Below, piece by piece: positions 1-11,962 of a stretch of DNA of 64,000 nt. The number at the start of each line of letters is the position of its first letter. Position 1 is the stretch's first letter. The stretch is from positions 310,001-374,000 of the forward strand of contig JAODTK010003221.1 of NCBI GenBank assembly GCA_026419785.1. Reading direction: 5' to 3'. The position numbers were made by a program, and so were the translations under genes. The DNA is from Sclerodactyla briareus (Eukaryota > Echinodermata > Holothuroidea > Dendrochirotida > Sclerodactylidae). The notes under the pieces are model-generated. The model was given only the letters and a program-made list of their open reading frames with translations, searched no databases and was not told where the DNA came from.

Positions 1-2277
1 GTTTTATTTAGTAAAATCAATTGACACTATGACACCCTTGTCAAATGTGTTGCCCAAAAAATTATCCTTTCCCAAAACATGTTATCGGTTGGGGATTATA
101 CCTATTAAAACAATTTTTTTTAGAAGAAAATTAACTTCATTTCCGTACACTTTGGTTGCAACAATAGCATCTGAGGGCATTCAGGTATGCTTTTTTTCAA
201 AGGACCCCCCCGTGTGGTCCCCATATACTGTACCGCCGATTTGGCCCCTCCCAATCATATACCCTGATCCGCCACGAGGGTTGTGTGTATATATCATAAT
301 AATAGGGAGGCAAATTAGCCCATCGGTAGAACTCCAGACTGCAAACATTTTCCCGATAGCGAATTTTGAATCCCATGAAGGCCTGGGGAATTTTTCTGCA
401 GTCCTGTTGGAAGAAGCCTCCCTTGAAATTGTCCCATGCTTGTGCATTTGTGATAGTGGGTACGATACCATTGGGAATGACTTCTTAAGACGGGTAGTGA
501 AGCGCCGATTTGGCAGGCCTAGCCCCGATGGGAAGTCGCCTGGGTGCAGATGGATGGGGGGGGTGCGTACCAAAATGTCAACACAGCGAGAGGTATTGCT
601 GTACAGTAAATGTTACATACACTGATTATGTTATATCTGTATCTAGCACCAGAACTGGAATAAGCAGTAAGGCTGTTTTTTGATGAACCTGGAAGTAATC
701 AAACGTCAAATGACTTGGTCGAGTCACAGGGATTCCTGAAAGGTAACTGTTGTTCCCCTGGGGCGCTGTGGTGCCTATGTACAACAGTCTATACTATCAA
801 ACATCTGAAGGCAATTACTTGGGATTTCTAATGGCTATACTCTTCTAATTGTGAAAGTTGCTGGCGTATTCTTTTTCAACCAGAAATTCCAAGAGTCTTA
901 GTGATTTCTTACTCATTTCTGATGACAAAACAAACGAATAAATTGGAAACTGTACCAACTCATTGTTGCAACTGAGCACCAATGACTCTTGAGGAACAAT
1001 CTACACCAAATCTTAGACATTAGGGTTCATAATCATCATGGGGGAACTCACCAATTATAAGCTTCACAATCCACCCCTTGAGGGGGGGGGGATGGTTAGC
1101 GCCCCATATACAAAAAAGGTTCATTTACCTCTTGATGAAAAACTTCACAATCCCAAAACCTTAGGGGTTCATGTCCTCATCATGGGGAACACAATACCAA
1201 ATGGAATATGATCTGCTCCACCCAACTGGGGGGGGGGGGCAAGTTTTCAAGTTCACGAGCCAAATGCACGCACACACACAGACACACCCACATACATAAG
1301 AGTCATAGATTCTTCTTATCTTTGTCCAAGGAATGAAAGGTCATGGTTTAGGCATAGTGCCACTCACCGGAAGATCGCCCCTCCTTAAGAAAGTTTGAAA
1401 TGAGAGAATCCTTCATAAAAAGCACCAAACCACGGTAAACGGCCGTGGGTCGCAGTCCATAGGGGGGGGGGGGGGTCAGGCGTTCTACTGAAGAAAAGTA
1501 GGAACTAACACAGAGAAAAAAAAAAAAAATATAAGGGTAAAAAGGTACTACCCGTCCATCGCTATTCGCAGTTCCCACGTGCGCATACTTGATAATATAT
1601 TTGCTCTTAACGACAGAGGCACGTTTCCCTCCGCAAGAAGGCATTACCTGGACTTTCATCCCTGACTGTAGAAACTTCTTAAATGGCTTGAACTCTCTCT
1701 CTGTCTTACCTTTAGTGCGGCAAGCTGGGCTTTAAATCCTGTCCTCTGCACAGTGCTCCATAAAATATGGCCGCATGGGACTATATGTGGGAGTGTGGTC
1801 CGGTGGAACCTGTTAAATGTTAAGAGGAGGTGAACAAATGTAATCTACGTTAAACTGTCTAGTGGGGGCCCTACAAAGTTAATTGAGAAAGATTTTAAAA
1901 ATTTTAATATCTTTATCGAATGGAATGACTGATGGTTTCAATTTTTGTGATGAGCCAATGCACAGAACACCAGATTTTCACCGGGATTCTGGTGATTTTT
2001 GCTGACGTTATTGATTGGAGGGGGGAGGGGGATTGAAATGACTGAAAAGTAAATATTGAAACATGGTAAAAAGTCTAAACATCGGATCCCAGTTGCAATC
2101 CTGTCAAAATGACTAAACAGATAGAGAAAAAAAATCTCATAATTGACATTGCCAATGAATTTTGCAACCCAGGTACTGCCCACTTCTTTTCACAACAGAC
2201 ATTTTGACTATAGCAGAAATAAGACAAATCTTGTAGATGATACCTGAAATTTTGGAAACTTCATATCCATACCACAT
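1..2277. other. Intergenic or intronic DNA, no gene recognised
   Basis: Apart from the SINE near 308-560 I see no supported gene. Open frames in this stretch have no recognisable domain and overlap the SINE. Several poly-G runs occur (about 1081-1090, 1230-1239 and 1460-1473), with a poly-A run near 1517-1530. Part of it may be intron or 3' flank of the serine-rich gene that begins at 2485. Confidence 0.5.
308..560 (+). mobile_element. tRNA-derived SINE copy (degenerate)
   Basis: Positions 315-332 read like a tRNA A box (TTAGCCCATCGGTAGAAC), and 363-374 read like a weak B box (TTTTGAATCCC). The tail after the B box (CCATGAAGG, then TTTCTGCAGTCCTGTTGGA) resembles the tail of the minus-strand copy at 23.2-23.5 kb. 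This is the most diverged of five recognisable copies, and its 3' end is uncertain. Confidence 0.5.
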
Positions 2278-2484
2278 GCTTTGCACCACAATAATTATAA
2301 CCACCTGGTGGAGTGGCACTTCCTACGTGAATACACTTACGCTTTATGAGTACTATGTTGTGTCCTGATATCAGGAATGAATATAAAAGTGGTTTCATAG
2401 AAAACAATCCCTCTAGCACTTGAAACTACACAAATGATATGATCGTTATTATCATTAATCACACAATCTCAACAGTTAACTAAC

Positions 2485-3191
2485 CATAGTCCTGTTACAC
2501 TTGGGGCAAGCATGAGACTTGGAATGGGTTTTCCCCATCTAAAAGAATGCTGTCACTGGTAACTCCACGGTCCATTGCAGCTTTCCGTTCCTCTTCGAGT
2601 ATGTGACCTCTGACCTTCTGGCTCAGCCGCTCAGCGAGGCTGTCAAACTGGCTGGATCGAGAAGACCATTTGCAACCACTGTCACTGATTGGTTGGCATC
2701 TCTGCTGCTTGAATTTGATTGATCAATTGATGTTTTCATTTCACTTCCAGTTTTGCCTATGCCAGCAGTCAAATCTGTTTCAGAAAGGGAACGGTTCAAC
2801 ACAGAACTGGCATTCTCTCTGCTAGAGTCTGTATGTAGGCCTACGTTAGAGTCGTGACTGAATTCATCAAGATCAGATGATGAATACTTCTGATTAGATA
2901 TCAGGGATTTATGCTTGGATTTTGAGGTTGGTTTCTCCTTAACTCCTCTGTAGCCACCACTGCAAGAGCTACCCTTGGACGGATCACCGGGCGGACTGCT
3001 TACACCAGATCGGCCACTAGGAGGACGTGACCTGTATTCAGCCCTGGATGATGAGCTATTGGGGCATTGTTTGACCTTTGAGCCACTGTTTGGCCTAGAT
3101 GTCCGAGTTAAGACCTTGCTGGAAGGTGAAGCTGATCTGGTCCGCAGGTTCTTTTTATTCTGGCCTCCACCGACGACCCAGGAAATAGGCG
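2485..3191 (-). CDS. Ser-rich exon of an unrecognised protein, ending in a CPKC motif
   Basis: Long open stretch of about 190 residues, rich in Ser, Arg, Pro and Lys, with low-complexity segments such as SPSSKVLTRTSRPNSG and SSDLDEFSHDS. It reads as a disordered linker. Near the 3' end the frame appears to slip near 2640 into a helical segment (FDSLAERLSQKVRGHILEEE). It slips again near 2530 into THSKSHACPKCNRTM, which has a C-x2-C knuckle, and meets a good donor (ATG|GTTAGT) at 2485. The 5' boundary is CCTCCAG|CG at 3191. Its phase fits the upstream exon donor at 4154, giving PYDN-T-PISWVVGGG. A degraded CG-x-SMC-like piece near 2278-2318 (minus), followed by a GTATGG donor, could be the next exon of a RING-type finger, but that is speculative. 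I do not recognise the protein family. Confidence 0.6.
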
Positions 3192-3499
3192 CTGGAGGCG
3201 GAGAAAAAAACATGTTCTGTTGAGACACTAGCTAGTCCTGTCAAGTATTGCTAGTCATAAATGATTTCAAAATGAAACATTATTTGACTGAAAAAAACCA
3301 CAATAATTTTCCTACTAAACTCAACCAAGCATCTCCGTCCAGATACTACTAATACATTACAAGAATGCAGTCACTACATGAGTGTGTGTGGGGGAGGGAG
3401 GGGTTGGGGGGGGGGGGGTAGGGGTTTCTGACAGCTCCCATATATGACATTTTTTCCAGAAAAATCATTACTGCTTTGGACCACCCAATATGCTCTAGA

Positions 3500-3581
3500 C
3501 GCCCCAACTTTCAACACCTTGCACCCTTAATAATACAGAGCGCCCCAACTTTCAACACCTTGCACCCTTAATAATACAGAA
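3500..3581. repeat. 41-bp direct tandem duplication
   Basis: Two adjacent, essentially identical 41-bp copies begin with CGCCCCAACTTTCAACACC at 3500 and 3541. It lies in the intron of the Ser-rich gene model. The near-identity means the duplication is recent. Confidence 0.85.
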
Positions 3582-3649
3582 CTCAAAGAAGGGAACCTTT
3601 TCAGAGCTGTAGGGGTGCCTGAATTATATACATGACACAAACTATTTTG

Positions 3650-3945
3650 CATATGTCAATTGTATAATGCACCTCCTATACCCCCGAAAGGGTGAGTCAT
3701 TATCAGAGATGAGTGATGCACCCTCAGTCACTTAAATGATTCACAACTTCTTGGAAATGACCCTCTAGTTAGCCAGGCCTCTGCAATCATCTTCTGACTA
3801 ATGCGAGTGAAGTGGAACACCCAAGAGTCAGCTTTGTGACTGACTATCAAGGGAAAGTGACACACGTGTGAGTCACTTTGGATCTGGCGATGAACCGAAC
3901 TGACCATGCCCAGGGTATTGGGGGTATGTCATACAATTGACTATG
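3650..3945. mobile_element. Candidate short inverted-repeat element (MITE-like)
   Basis: The left end at 3650-3665 (CATATGTCAATTGTAT) is matched in inverse orientation by 3931-3945 (ATACAATTGACTATG). The inverted match extends into CCTATACCCCC and GGTATTGGGGGTAT. Between them are several GAGTCAC/GTGACTC-type half-palindromes (about 3695-3880), so the element could fold on itself. No transposase and no clear target duplication were seen. Confidence 0.45.
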
Positions 3946-4153
3946 TCTCTAACAACCTACTATACGAAATAATAATACAGGCAATAGAACAAACCATGTC
4001 ATTGGAAACAGCTGAGGGACATTTTCCATGGGCCGGATCGGTGAAACCTGATCCTGAGTCCATTTAGAAGAAGATAGAGGGAAGGATTACTTACAGTTCG
4101 AAAAAAATGTAATCGTAATGACAGCACAGAGGATTACGCATGAGGCTACATAC

Positions 4154-4330
4154 TATTATCATAGGGCTGCTTTGCGTTCTTTTTCACCACGACGGCAGGA
4201 GTAGGTTGTTTCCCTCTTCTGTCTTCCACCTTCGACTGACTGGAAGGCCTGCTCTCTGATTGGTCAGCTCGCTGCTTCATCCAGCTCCTCTGCATCTGTT
4301 TTATTTCCTCCAACCGTAGTGTGGAGGTCA
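4154..4330 (-). CDS. Upstream exon of the same Ser-rich protein
   Basis: Encodes a charged, probably helical stretch (LRLEEIKQMQRSWMKQR), then a polar Ser/Gln/Lys-rich tail ending KNAKQPYDN. The donor is AATA|GTATGT at 4154, in phase 1, which matches the acceptor at 3191. The 5' acceptor is unclear: no clean AG follows the pyrimidine-rich stretch near 4335, so the upper boundary is approximate. Earlier exons must lie upstream (higher coordinates) but none was recognised. No homologue came to mind. Confidence 0.5.
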
Positions 4331-5343
4331 AGTACAGAAATATTCAGTTATCCAGACATACAGATAGATTTTTTTGCAAACAGACAGACACACAGACAGG
4401 CAGACATACAGATAGATTTCATCAGGTTTTTTTTCCCTGTAAAGTTTGGCAGGTATGTGTGATGATTTGTGATCTCTTTTTTAGTTGCACATTTGGCTGG
4501 TCTTCAGCAGAATACAGTAACAGCAGTATATGAAGTCCCAGGCAGCAATGCCAGATCTCATTGATCCAGCACTGCTGTGAAACAGATCATTCCAAGCTAG
4601 GATCAGTGCTGACATGAGGTAGCTTGATCTATGAGCATATGAGCAGAGACTCTGGGAGTTAACCTTTACTCAAGTCGCATATACATTTGAGAAGTGTTGG
4701 GATCTGAATGGATTCTACTCATGACCTGTTTACAAGGTCCCATTGACCAACTACAAGTGACCACTCCTACAAGCTAATTGAACTTAAAGTGAACACTTTG
4801 TTTCATGAAAAGAACTTGACAATGGATAGGAATATTGTAATCCTCCCAAATAGAGTCTCTTCCCATTAGCACACCTAACTTTTTTCGGATGGTAGGCACA
4901 TACAATTCCACTGTGAAGCCTAACAAAATCAGAAATGAAACAAAATCTAGGCTAAGGTTAATAGTTGTCCTGATTCAGTGGCATAAAGTCAGCAATTATC
5001 ATGGAAACACGGTAAATTTTGTAATGTAGGGATTAAATATCAGGGTCAGTGATGTTCAAAAAGTTAAAAATGCATGCTAAACATTGTTAATTGGCTATTA
5101 GGTATGTGATTATGACATCACATATCATTAGGCCCAACAGTAGCCTACTCATCGCCCTACTGTATGTGTAATGTCCATGTATATTGTGGAAACTATGTTT
5201 AATGCGTGACTATCGCATTACTCATCAGAAAGTTTCTATTTAAAATGCGGTATTGGAACTCTTCGCTACACCAGGTTGTTAATTCTCCTCTCTTAAACTG
5301 TTTCAAATCAAGACAGGATCTATTTAGGGGGCTACTTAATATT
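4331..5343. other. Non-coding stretch, nothing recognised
   Basis: Contains short imperfect direct repeats of CAGACATACAGATAGAT (about 4352-4420). Otherwise there is no ORF or repeat I can support. It is probably an upstream intron of the Ser-rich gene or intergenic DNA. Confidence 0.4.
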
Positions 5344-5557
5344 CCTTGGGTTCAATGTACCCAGGGTTCAATGTTCCCAGGGTTTGATGTTCCCCTTTTT
5401 TTCATGTTATTTGAATTCTGGCAATTGTAACAAGGTTTTATTTCCCCAGGGTTTGACATCACATCGAACTCTGGGGAAACTTAACCCTGGGAACATCATA
5501 CCTTGGGAACATTGGACCCTGGAAAGATTGAACCCTGGAAACAATGAACCCTGGGAA
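5344..5557. repeat. Inverted arrays of a 16-bp minisatellite
   Basis: Three head-to-tail copies of a 16-mer (consensus CCCAGGGTTCAATGTT) lie at 5344-5391, with one more at about 5443-5458. They face about six copies of the reverse complement (AACATTGAACCCTGGG and variants) at about 5467-5557. The two arms can pair across a spacer of about 75 bp, making a large potential hairpin. Confidence 0.8.
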
Positions 5558-6150
5558 TACAGTAGTGATCCAAAATGATTGACTTTTGTGAACAGTAGTT
5601 TGTTTATACTGAAGGTACACTTGTGGGGTTGCTTGTTTTCTTTTGGGTGATAGAATGAAGCTGACGGATTTGAATTGTACAAAACCCTAACCCTCAGTGA
5701 CGTAGGAAGAGAATTTCGAGGAGGGGAAGGGGGGCTGAAGTCATGATGACTGAAATAGGCGAGGTGTTTAAGGCATTCAATAATAATCACTTACAAACTC
5801 ATAAGAATTGAGAGAAACCCCAGGCCTCTGTTTTGATCTCCCTAATTGATGAGTTTGACAATAAAGTTCGCCAGCAGACATCAATCGTATCAGAGGTGAA
5901 TGTTCAAAGCTTTGTACAAATGTACTAAGTCTAAAAGCATGAGAAAATCTAATTCATTTTCATTTTCTAAAATCTCTAATGGAGATAAAGATACTCTTTC
6001 TTAATAACATTGATTGACAAAGTCAGAAATATTATTCTCACTCACTTAAATACCAATTTGAATCCATACCACACCCTGGCTTATGACAATGAAAAAAAGT
6101 AATTAACATTTAAGACAGATCTGTCTCATTGATGGCCAGTGACTTGTTTC

Positions 6151-7645
6151 TAGGGCCCGGGAGAATCCGCGTTTTGAAATGGTAAATTCCGCGCGCCAAA
6201 TCGGCAAATTCCGAGTCTTTCCGCGCATCGCAAGATCGCCGTTTTCCGCGCAATTCCGCCCCATGTTTACCTGCTCCGCGAAAGTCGGGCTTACTGATTC
6301 GAGCACTAACACTAACCTTGAATTCCACTTACACTATGTACGTAAACACACATTCAAAATATCACACCGGTTGAAGCAAAAATGTCTTGCAATTTCCACA
6401 AGCGGTGGGGATTCCCCCCCCCCTCCGAAACCCGCCCTCCCCGATAAATAAACCTCCAAAACGATCGTTCATTCACCGTAACATATAACTATGTTATATC
6501 ATTATATGCTGTGCATCACGCTATGCACTGCACATATGACATGAGACACACTCAAACTACGAATGGCATATGCTACCACACAACCATTGCCTCGATTTGG
6601 CATGGATACCGACGCAAGACACAGCCTGGAATTGATTGTGAATGTGCTAAAATCATTGCGAAAACTAATAATATCATCGTTGTATCCAGCGAGAAATTGG
6701 TGAATTCAACCATTCATTCATGGCATTGAGTAGCGTAGGTCTACGCGAGTCACAGGCCACAGCAGCATTCTAGTGAATCGGCCACGCTACCGTACCGCTC
6801 GAGTGTTTCGGGCCAATACGAAACCCCATAGACGTTAAGTACAGTGTGTGCGGAGAGATGATCCAACGTTGATGTTACCGCTCTACTATTGTGTACATCA
6901 CATCACAAATAAAACATCGAACTTGCCATCAACTATGCACACACTAATACTTCAGCTAAACATCGCTCTTCTCGCCGCTATTGGTCAGAATAGGAACATA
7001 AATTAAGGGCACGGCACGTAACCCCATGTGTGAGTGTCTGCTGTCGTGGACGTGAGTTACTTAATTCCCATCCACGTGGCTCCGAACTTTCCACAGTTAA
7101 GACATAGGGCCAGCACACGTGCCATCTTTATTGGTTCATTGACAGCAGAAGTCACGCCCCACTGCACAGGGGCACAGTGCGGTGTCCGCCGCTGTGGCAA
7201 TTCGCGGAAAAGTAACCCGGGTTGTTTCTTTCTGTTGAAGACCTGGGATCGGAGTTCGCACAATTGAATACTGAATATACTATCAAAGGGTTTGGTGAGT
7301 GTATCCAAACTAACATGAAATAAACGATCACAGTTTTAACGAAGGGAATTGAGATTGAAAGGAAACGGGGACTGCAAATTGATTTCCGTGATAGGCAAGC
7401 ACAATTAAATACTGAATATACTATCAAAGGGTTTGGTGAGTGTATCCAACTTTATATAAAATAAACGATCACAGTTTCAACAAAGGGAATTGAGATTGAA
7501 AGGAAACGGAGACTGCAACTTGATTTCATGATAGACAAGCACAATTTCCGCGCAATCCGCAATTTTTTTTTCAAATTCCACGCTGACGCCCGAATGCCGC
7601 GCATAACATGTTATTTTTCGCGATCGCGGATTCTCCCGGGCCCTA
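6151..7645. mobile_element. Non-autonomous hAT-type DNA transposon
   Basis: The left end begins TAGGGCCCGGGAGAATCCGCG at 6151. The right end is its exact inverse (CGCGGATTCTCCCGGGCCCTA), ending at 7645. Flanking both sides is the identical 8-bp sequence CTTGTTTC (6143-6150 and 7646-7653), the target-duplication length typical of the hAT superfamily. Subterminal regions carry repeated CCGCGC motifs on both sides. The 1495-bp interior encodes no recognisable transposase, so mobility would have depended on an autonomous relative. Confidence 0.85.
7258..7538. repeat. ~140-bp tandem duplication inside the hAT element
   Basis: Two adjacent copies start at 7258 and 7399, each opening GCACAATT(G/A)AATACTG and running through a shared AAATAAACGATCACAGTTT core. 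They differ by only a few substitutions. A third partial start (GCACAATTTCCGCG) lies at 7539. This internal duplication probably arose after or during amplification of the element. Confidence 0.85.
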
Positions 7646-7653
7646 CTTGTTTC

Positions 7654-9159
7654 AATCCCTGAAACTGGTGGTGGTTGGTTTTGACTTTTTCCTATGTGAA
7701 AAAATATTTTCGACCTCGCAATTAATTAATGAAAAAAAAATTATACGAAATTATGTAGCTATTGGATATTTTTCACATGCGTTTTTACCTTTGCCCAAAT
7801 TAGGGCCTAAAACAGTTCCAGCAACCAATGCTGGCGAACCAACTCATCAACTAGGGAAACTGAGACAGAGGCATCGCAACGGGATTTCCCTCATCTCGTT
7901 TGGTATCTGCCTGTGCTATGGAACCTACCTTATATCCCATATCATCCCATATCATGGGTTTGTTGTTCATTCAAAATAATTCAAATACACAAAGCCTAGG
8001 CCTAGCCTCATACTACCAGCTGACTGATTTCAATATTGGTAGTTGAAAATCAGTCATCCCATGGGATTTTAGGTCACAATGTCGGCGTCCGCCCTTGGTA
8101 ATAAAATTAATAGGCTATGGGTAAATGTCAACGTACTGTACAACTAAAACTGTCCTCTGCGGTGACCAGCCTGAGGTAAACATTGCCTAGGCTATACTTT
8201 TGTGTAAATAAAACAGACCTAACGTTATGTAAGTAGGACTAGGAGTAGGACTGTAGTGATACCTTTTCAGAATGAACCGGTTTTTCGCTTCGCGGGGCCA
8301 TTTTTCTATTTCCTTTCCATTTCCTTGCTTGGGTGGAGAAATACGTTGCATTCCAAGCCACTCACACCCAACTTAATACTATAATAGGCCTCCAAACTGA
8401 CCGAAGGCAAGTACGTTCCAGACGTGACGATGTAACAAACCGGTATAATGTTTTCCTATCCTTGTTATAAACACGACTAAATAAGAATTTCCCAATTCAC
8501 GTTTCAGAGAACATGTTCGAGACTTTTTTGTTATCTTTAACACAACTTTGATATAGATTATCTGCTTAAACTATAGTGAGCGTCGTAATATATATTTGTT
8601 TCACGAAATATTATTCAAAAAATACGATTCTTATACCGTAACTCAACGCGGTGTTAGTACCTGCTATGGAGAAAATATGCACACAGTCCTTTGGAGAGCG
8701 TCCAATGTTCCAAATACGCCGCAAATACCAGCCAAGTTTGACTGACAAATGTGACGGACTGGATGTGTTTGACTGTTTGAGCACTAATATTGGACGAGGG
8801 TGAGGCCCATTTACTTGGTGGATCCGCCCATATTCCCCCGTCCCATTGCTTGGTCCCAGCTGACAGCCTGCATCATCTGTTTAATCGTTTGTTTGAACTT
8901 CATTATATCTCCGCGGCAGGGAGTGTCCGGGGTAAGATATTATGGTTTTGGGGGTGTAGCGCGCGCCGTCTCCGTCACGTCGCCGCCGGAAACTCTAGCT
9001 ATTAGCGCAATAATTCTTTAACACTTTATTCGATTGATCTGAAACTTGTACACATGTCCGCCCTAGTGAAATTTCGGATGAGTTCGAAAGTGGGCACCAC
9101 TGTATGTCTGCTGCCCTCTATTACAGGTGTTACAACGAAAATACTGAGTTATCAGATTT
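7654..9159. other. Non-coding stretch with CpG-rich patch
   Basis: No gene recognised. A short imperfect hairpin (TGACTGATTTCAA...TTGAAAATCAGTCA) lies near 8022-8058. A CpG-rich patch occurs near 8930-8995. The sequence TTCGGATGAGTTCGAAAGTGGGC near 9073 recurs near 45.11 kb, so the region after about 8930 belongs to a dispersed repeat. Confidence 0.4.
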
Positions 9160-9390
9160 ACACGAAACTGCGGGTGGGGACAAAAGTTGGGCCCGAAAAT
9201 CATGACGGTGATTTCAGGTCATTGGAGGTCAAATTTGTGGAGTTTTTTCTCGAAAATACAGTCAGGCCTAGTCCGATATGCCTTTCACACGAAACTTGGT
9301 GGGTGGGGACAAAAGTTGATCCCGAGAAGCATGACGTTGATTTCAGGTCACCAGAGATCAAACTTGTGTTTTTTTTCGCACTTTGTCTAA
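9160..9390. repeat. ~127-bp tandem repeat, two diverged copies
   Basis: ACACGAAACT-(T/C)-GG followed by GTGGGGACAAAAGTTG occurs near 9160 and 9287. The copies stay recognisable through GATTTCAGGTCA. The copies are clearly diverged, so this is an older duplication, adjacent to a dispersed repeat also seen near 45.1 kb. Confidence 0.6.
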
Positions 9391-9861
9391 CTTCGTCGGA
9401 TTTGAACATAATTTAATGTGCTTCCTCTAAACGTGATCCACAAAGGCTGTTTTCTGCATGGTGTATACACGTCGGCGGTTCACCAGCATGCACATGTCTA
9501 GTTACAACAATGCAATACAATACACTAATACCACGACTTGAACCAAGCAACTCATGCTAAGTGTTATAACTAACTCCTTCCCCCCGCCCCCTCCTTCAAA
9601 TCACACCATTTGCGTTCTGTTAGTTTTATGCTCTATTTACGAAGGTGCCAGACTAGAAAAGTTTCCACTCTTTTGGTTCCTCTACTTACTTCCTCAATGT
9701 GCGTCAGTTAAGCCGATACTACATTTTTCTGATTTTTATATTGTATATTTAAAGCATGTTTTTTGTAAAATTGTTTTGGGAATAGTAGGAAATAAACTTG
9801 AACTAGTTAATTGGTAATTGAGGGATAGCCAGGAGGAAGTGGACGACATTTTTACTGTTCG

Positions 9862-9939
9862 AGCTGGGTCGCGAACCCACAGCCTCGTGCATGGTTGGAA
9901 GCCGTGGGTGTTAACGTTACACTACAGTATGGTCTCGCC
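9862..9939 (-). mobile_element. tRNA-like SINE head or tRNA relic
   Basis: Read on the minus strand it holds a good B box (GGGTTCGCGACCC) and an A-box-like GTAGTGTAACGTTAACACC, at tRNA-like spacing. It lacks a complete cloverleaf acceptor stem, so I call it a tRNA-derived SINE head or tRNA pseudogene rather than a functional tRNA gene. Confidence 0.5.
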
Positions 9940-11962
9940 GGGGGATGGGGCACAGACATGTAACCAGTGGCGTAGGAACGTAATTTTGAGTGGAAGGCTG
10001 AGTTTTGTTGACGCCATCTGGGGGGGGGGGGTCTAAGGGCATGTGGAATGTTTGTCCAATTTGTGTGCTTTTCACGTGGCCTTAGATGCAATTTGGGTCA
10101 ATATAGTCACTCCAAACCGTAAAACCTCACTTCATCCCAGAGATAATTTTGCATTTTCACGTACTTAACTTGCTACTCAGAATCTCAAGATTCTTTTCTG
10201 CTAAATTGTACTGAGCTTCATGAGCAGAAAGCAGGCAATACTTTGGGAGTTAGTGTACATATAACAGCGGACCGCCAATTACCTAGGCTTACGGGACCAT
10301 TCCACTTTAGGGGGCCGAAATTTTTTCGCCTGAAGACTGGTTTTTGCCTTTTGGCATGTTGTTTTTCCTTCCCAGCATCTTATCCGAAATTCGGGCTAGT
10401 CACCAGAATATTCGGCCATTTTTGTTTCCCTCTTGCCTTTTTCGCTGCCCAGATCTAATCTCCTAATACAAATGACACAATTGCTTCCTTTACAATACCG
10501 ACAGCCAATCACGGAGGTCGCTGTAAATTTGCTTGTTAATCGACGCGTGTGTGTGGCAGTGCGAATTGTGCGCGAAGCGCGCGAAATTTTTGCACCTCAT
10601 CTGGAATTGAAATAAAATGATATTAAAGTGACATTCGAGCATCTATGAAATGAGGAATTGGAATGACACAAATGACGAATGCTGTTTTGAAAATCATAAA
10701 GGGTTTTCACTATTCAGACTCGAGTGGCGGTGCGGGGGGTGGGCGAAATTGTACCTCTGACACCCACACCTTCTTCACTAGGAATTGGTGCCCGCCTCCC
10801 CCCCCCCCCCTCATACGCCCTTGCATGTAACCCCCGTCGTGCATCCAAGTCCATATGGAAGGCCTTCAGTCTAGGCTTCGAGTTGACTGTCGCAGAATCT
10901 GATACGGAGGATGAACTTTGCACCTTTTCCCACACCTGCTTACCATATCTTGATATCGGTCATATTAAATATTATACTTACAATTATACAATTACTTAAC
11001 TTCCTCCCCAAATACAGGCGCGAAACAGGTTTTTTATGTGTATGTTTTTTTTATCTGCTAAATACTAGAGTGGCAATTAGGGGAGTTTCCGCAGCAGAGA
11101 GACACCAAAAGAACAGATCTGATACTCTGAAGTTTCAAGTGACAACTACATTAAGGTCTTGTTCTACAGTGAGTTGCGACGATTCGGTGGGAATTTTTCT
11201 GAAGGAAACCTCTGTTCTCACGAATTTGGACGCCATTCACGGTTCAGAAATACTGCTGCGCGCAAGAAGGACATACAACAAAGTGATTATATGTCTCTCC
11301 TTGAACAAGTTCAGGCGGACAAAGAAATTTGTGGCTATGTTACATCATTAATAAATTGCTAATTTTGCCTACTCAGTGCTCTTTCTCTTTGAATTTCTGT
11401 TATGGAATCCATCCCTATCTTTGCAAGCTGAATACAGGGTATTCAAACACTTCCCAGATTCATGCTGGTGAATTCATAATCTATTTTGTCATGCTAAATC
11501 CATGCATGCAATATCCTAGCCTCAGTCATGCTGCATAACAATTCTTCCAGAGACACGCAATCATTGCTGCAATTGATTTATTACCTATGAAACCATTCCA
11601 AGAATTTGGATGAGTCCCAGTGAAACTGTAGTGTTATTGATGAAATAAAAATAAAAATTCTTGGTTTCAAGTGTATATGCTCAACCTCTTAGCAGTTTGG
11701 GGTACAAACAACATTTCCCCATAGCTTTATCATCACAGCCTATTTCTAAACTATCAGTACCACTATTTGAAAACTACACCGATTCATACCATGTTCCAGT
11801 ACTGTTGATGAGCGTGGGGGAAAATCTGTCAATTTTTGTCCTGGTAGATGTGTGATTTCGTTTAGGGATTTTCGGAAAATTGTTTAGCACCACTGTTCCT
11901 GCTAGGTCGACGGCCAGTGTACCTCAACGACCTTTGACACAACAGTATTATCATCTCATTAA
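9940..11962. other. Non-coding stretch, probable transposon ends only
   Basis: Starts near a CAGTGGCGTAGGAACG sequence (9965), a type of end common on DNA transposons, followed by a poly-G run (10020-10030). No transposase or matching end was found. Open frames around 11.06-11.36 kb have no recognisable domains. A GCGCGAAGCGCGCG palindromic patch lies near 10567. Confidence 0.35.

Noticed and set aside
29-625. 198-codon plus-strand open frame
   Set aside because: It runs through the tRNA-derived SINE and poly-C/poly-G tracts and has no domain.
11060-11360. Overlapping open frames with basic residues (RARRTYNKV)
   Set aside because: Two frames open over the same stretch with no recognisable protein; kept as unassigned sequence.
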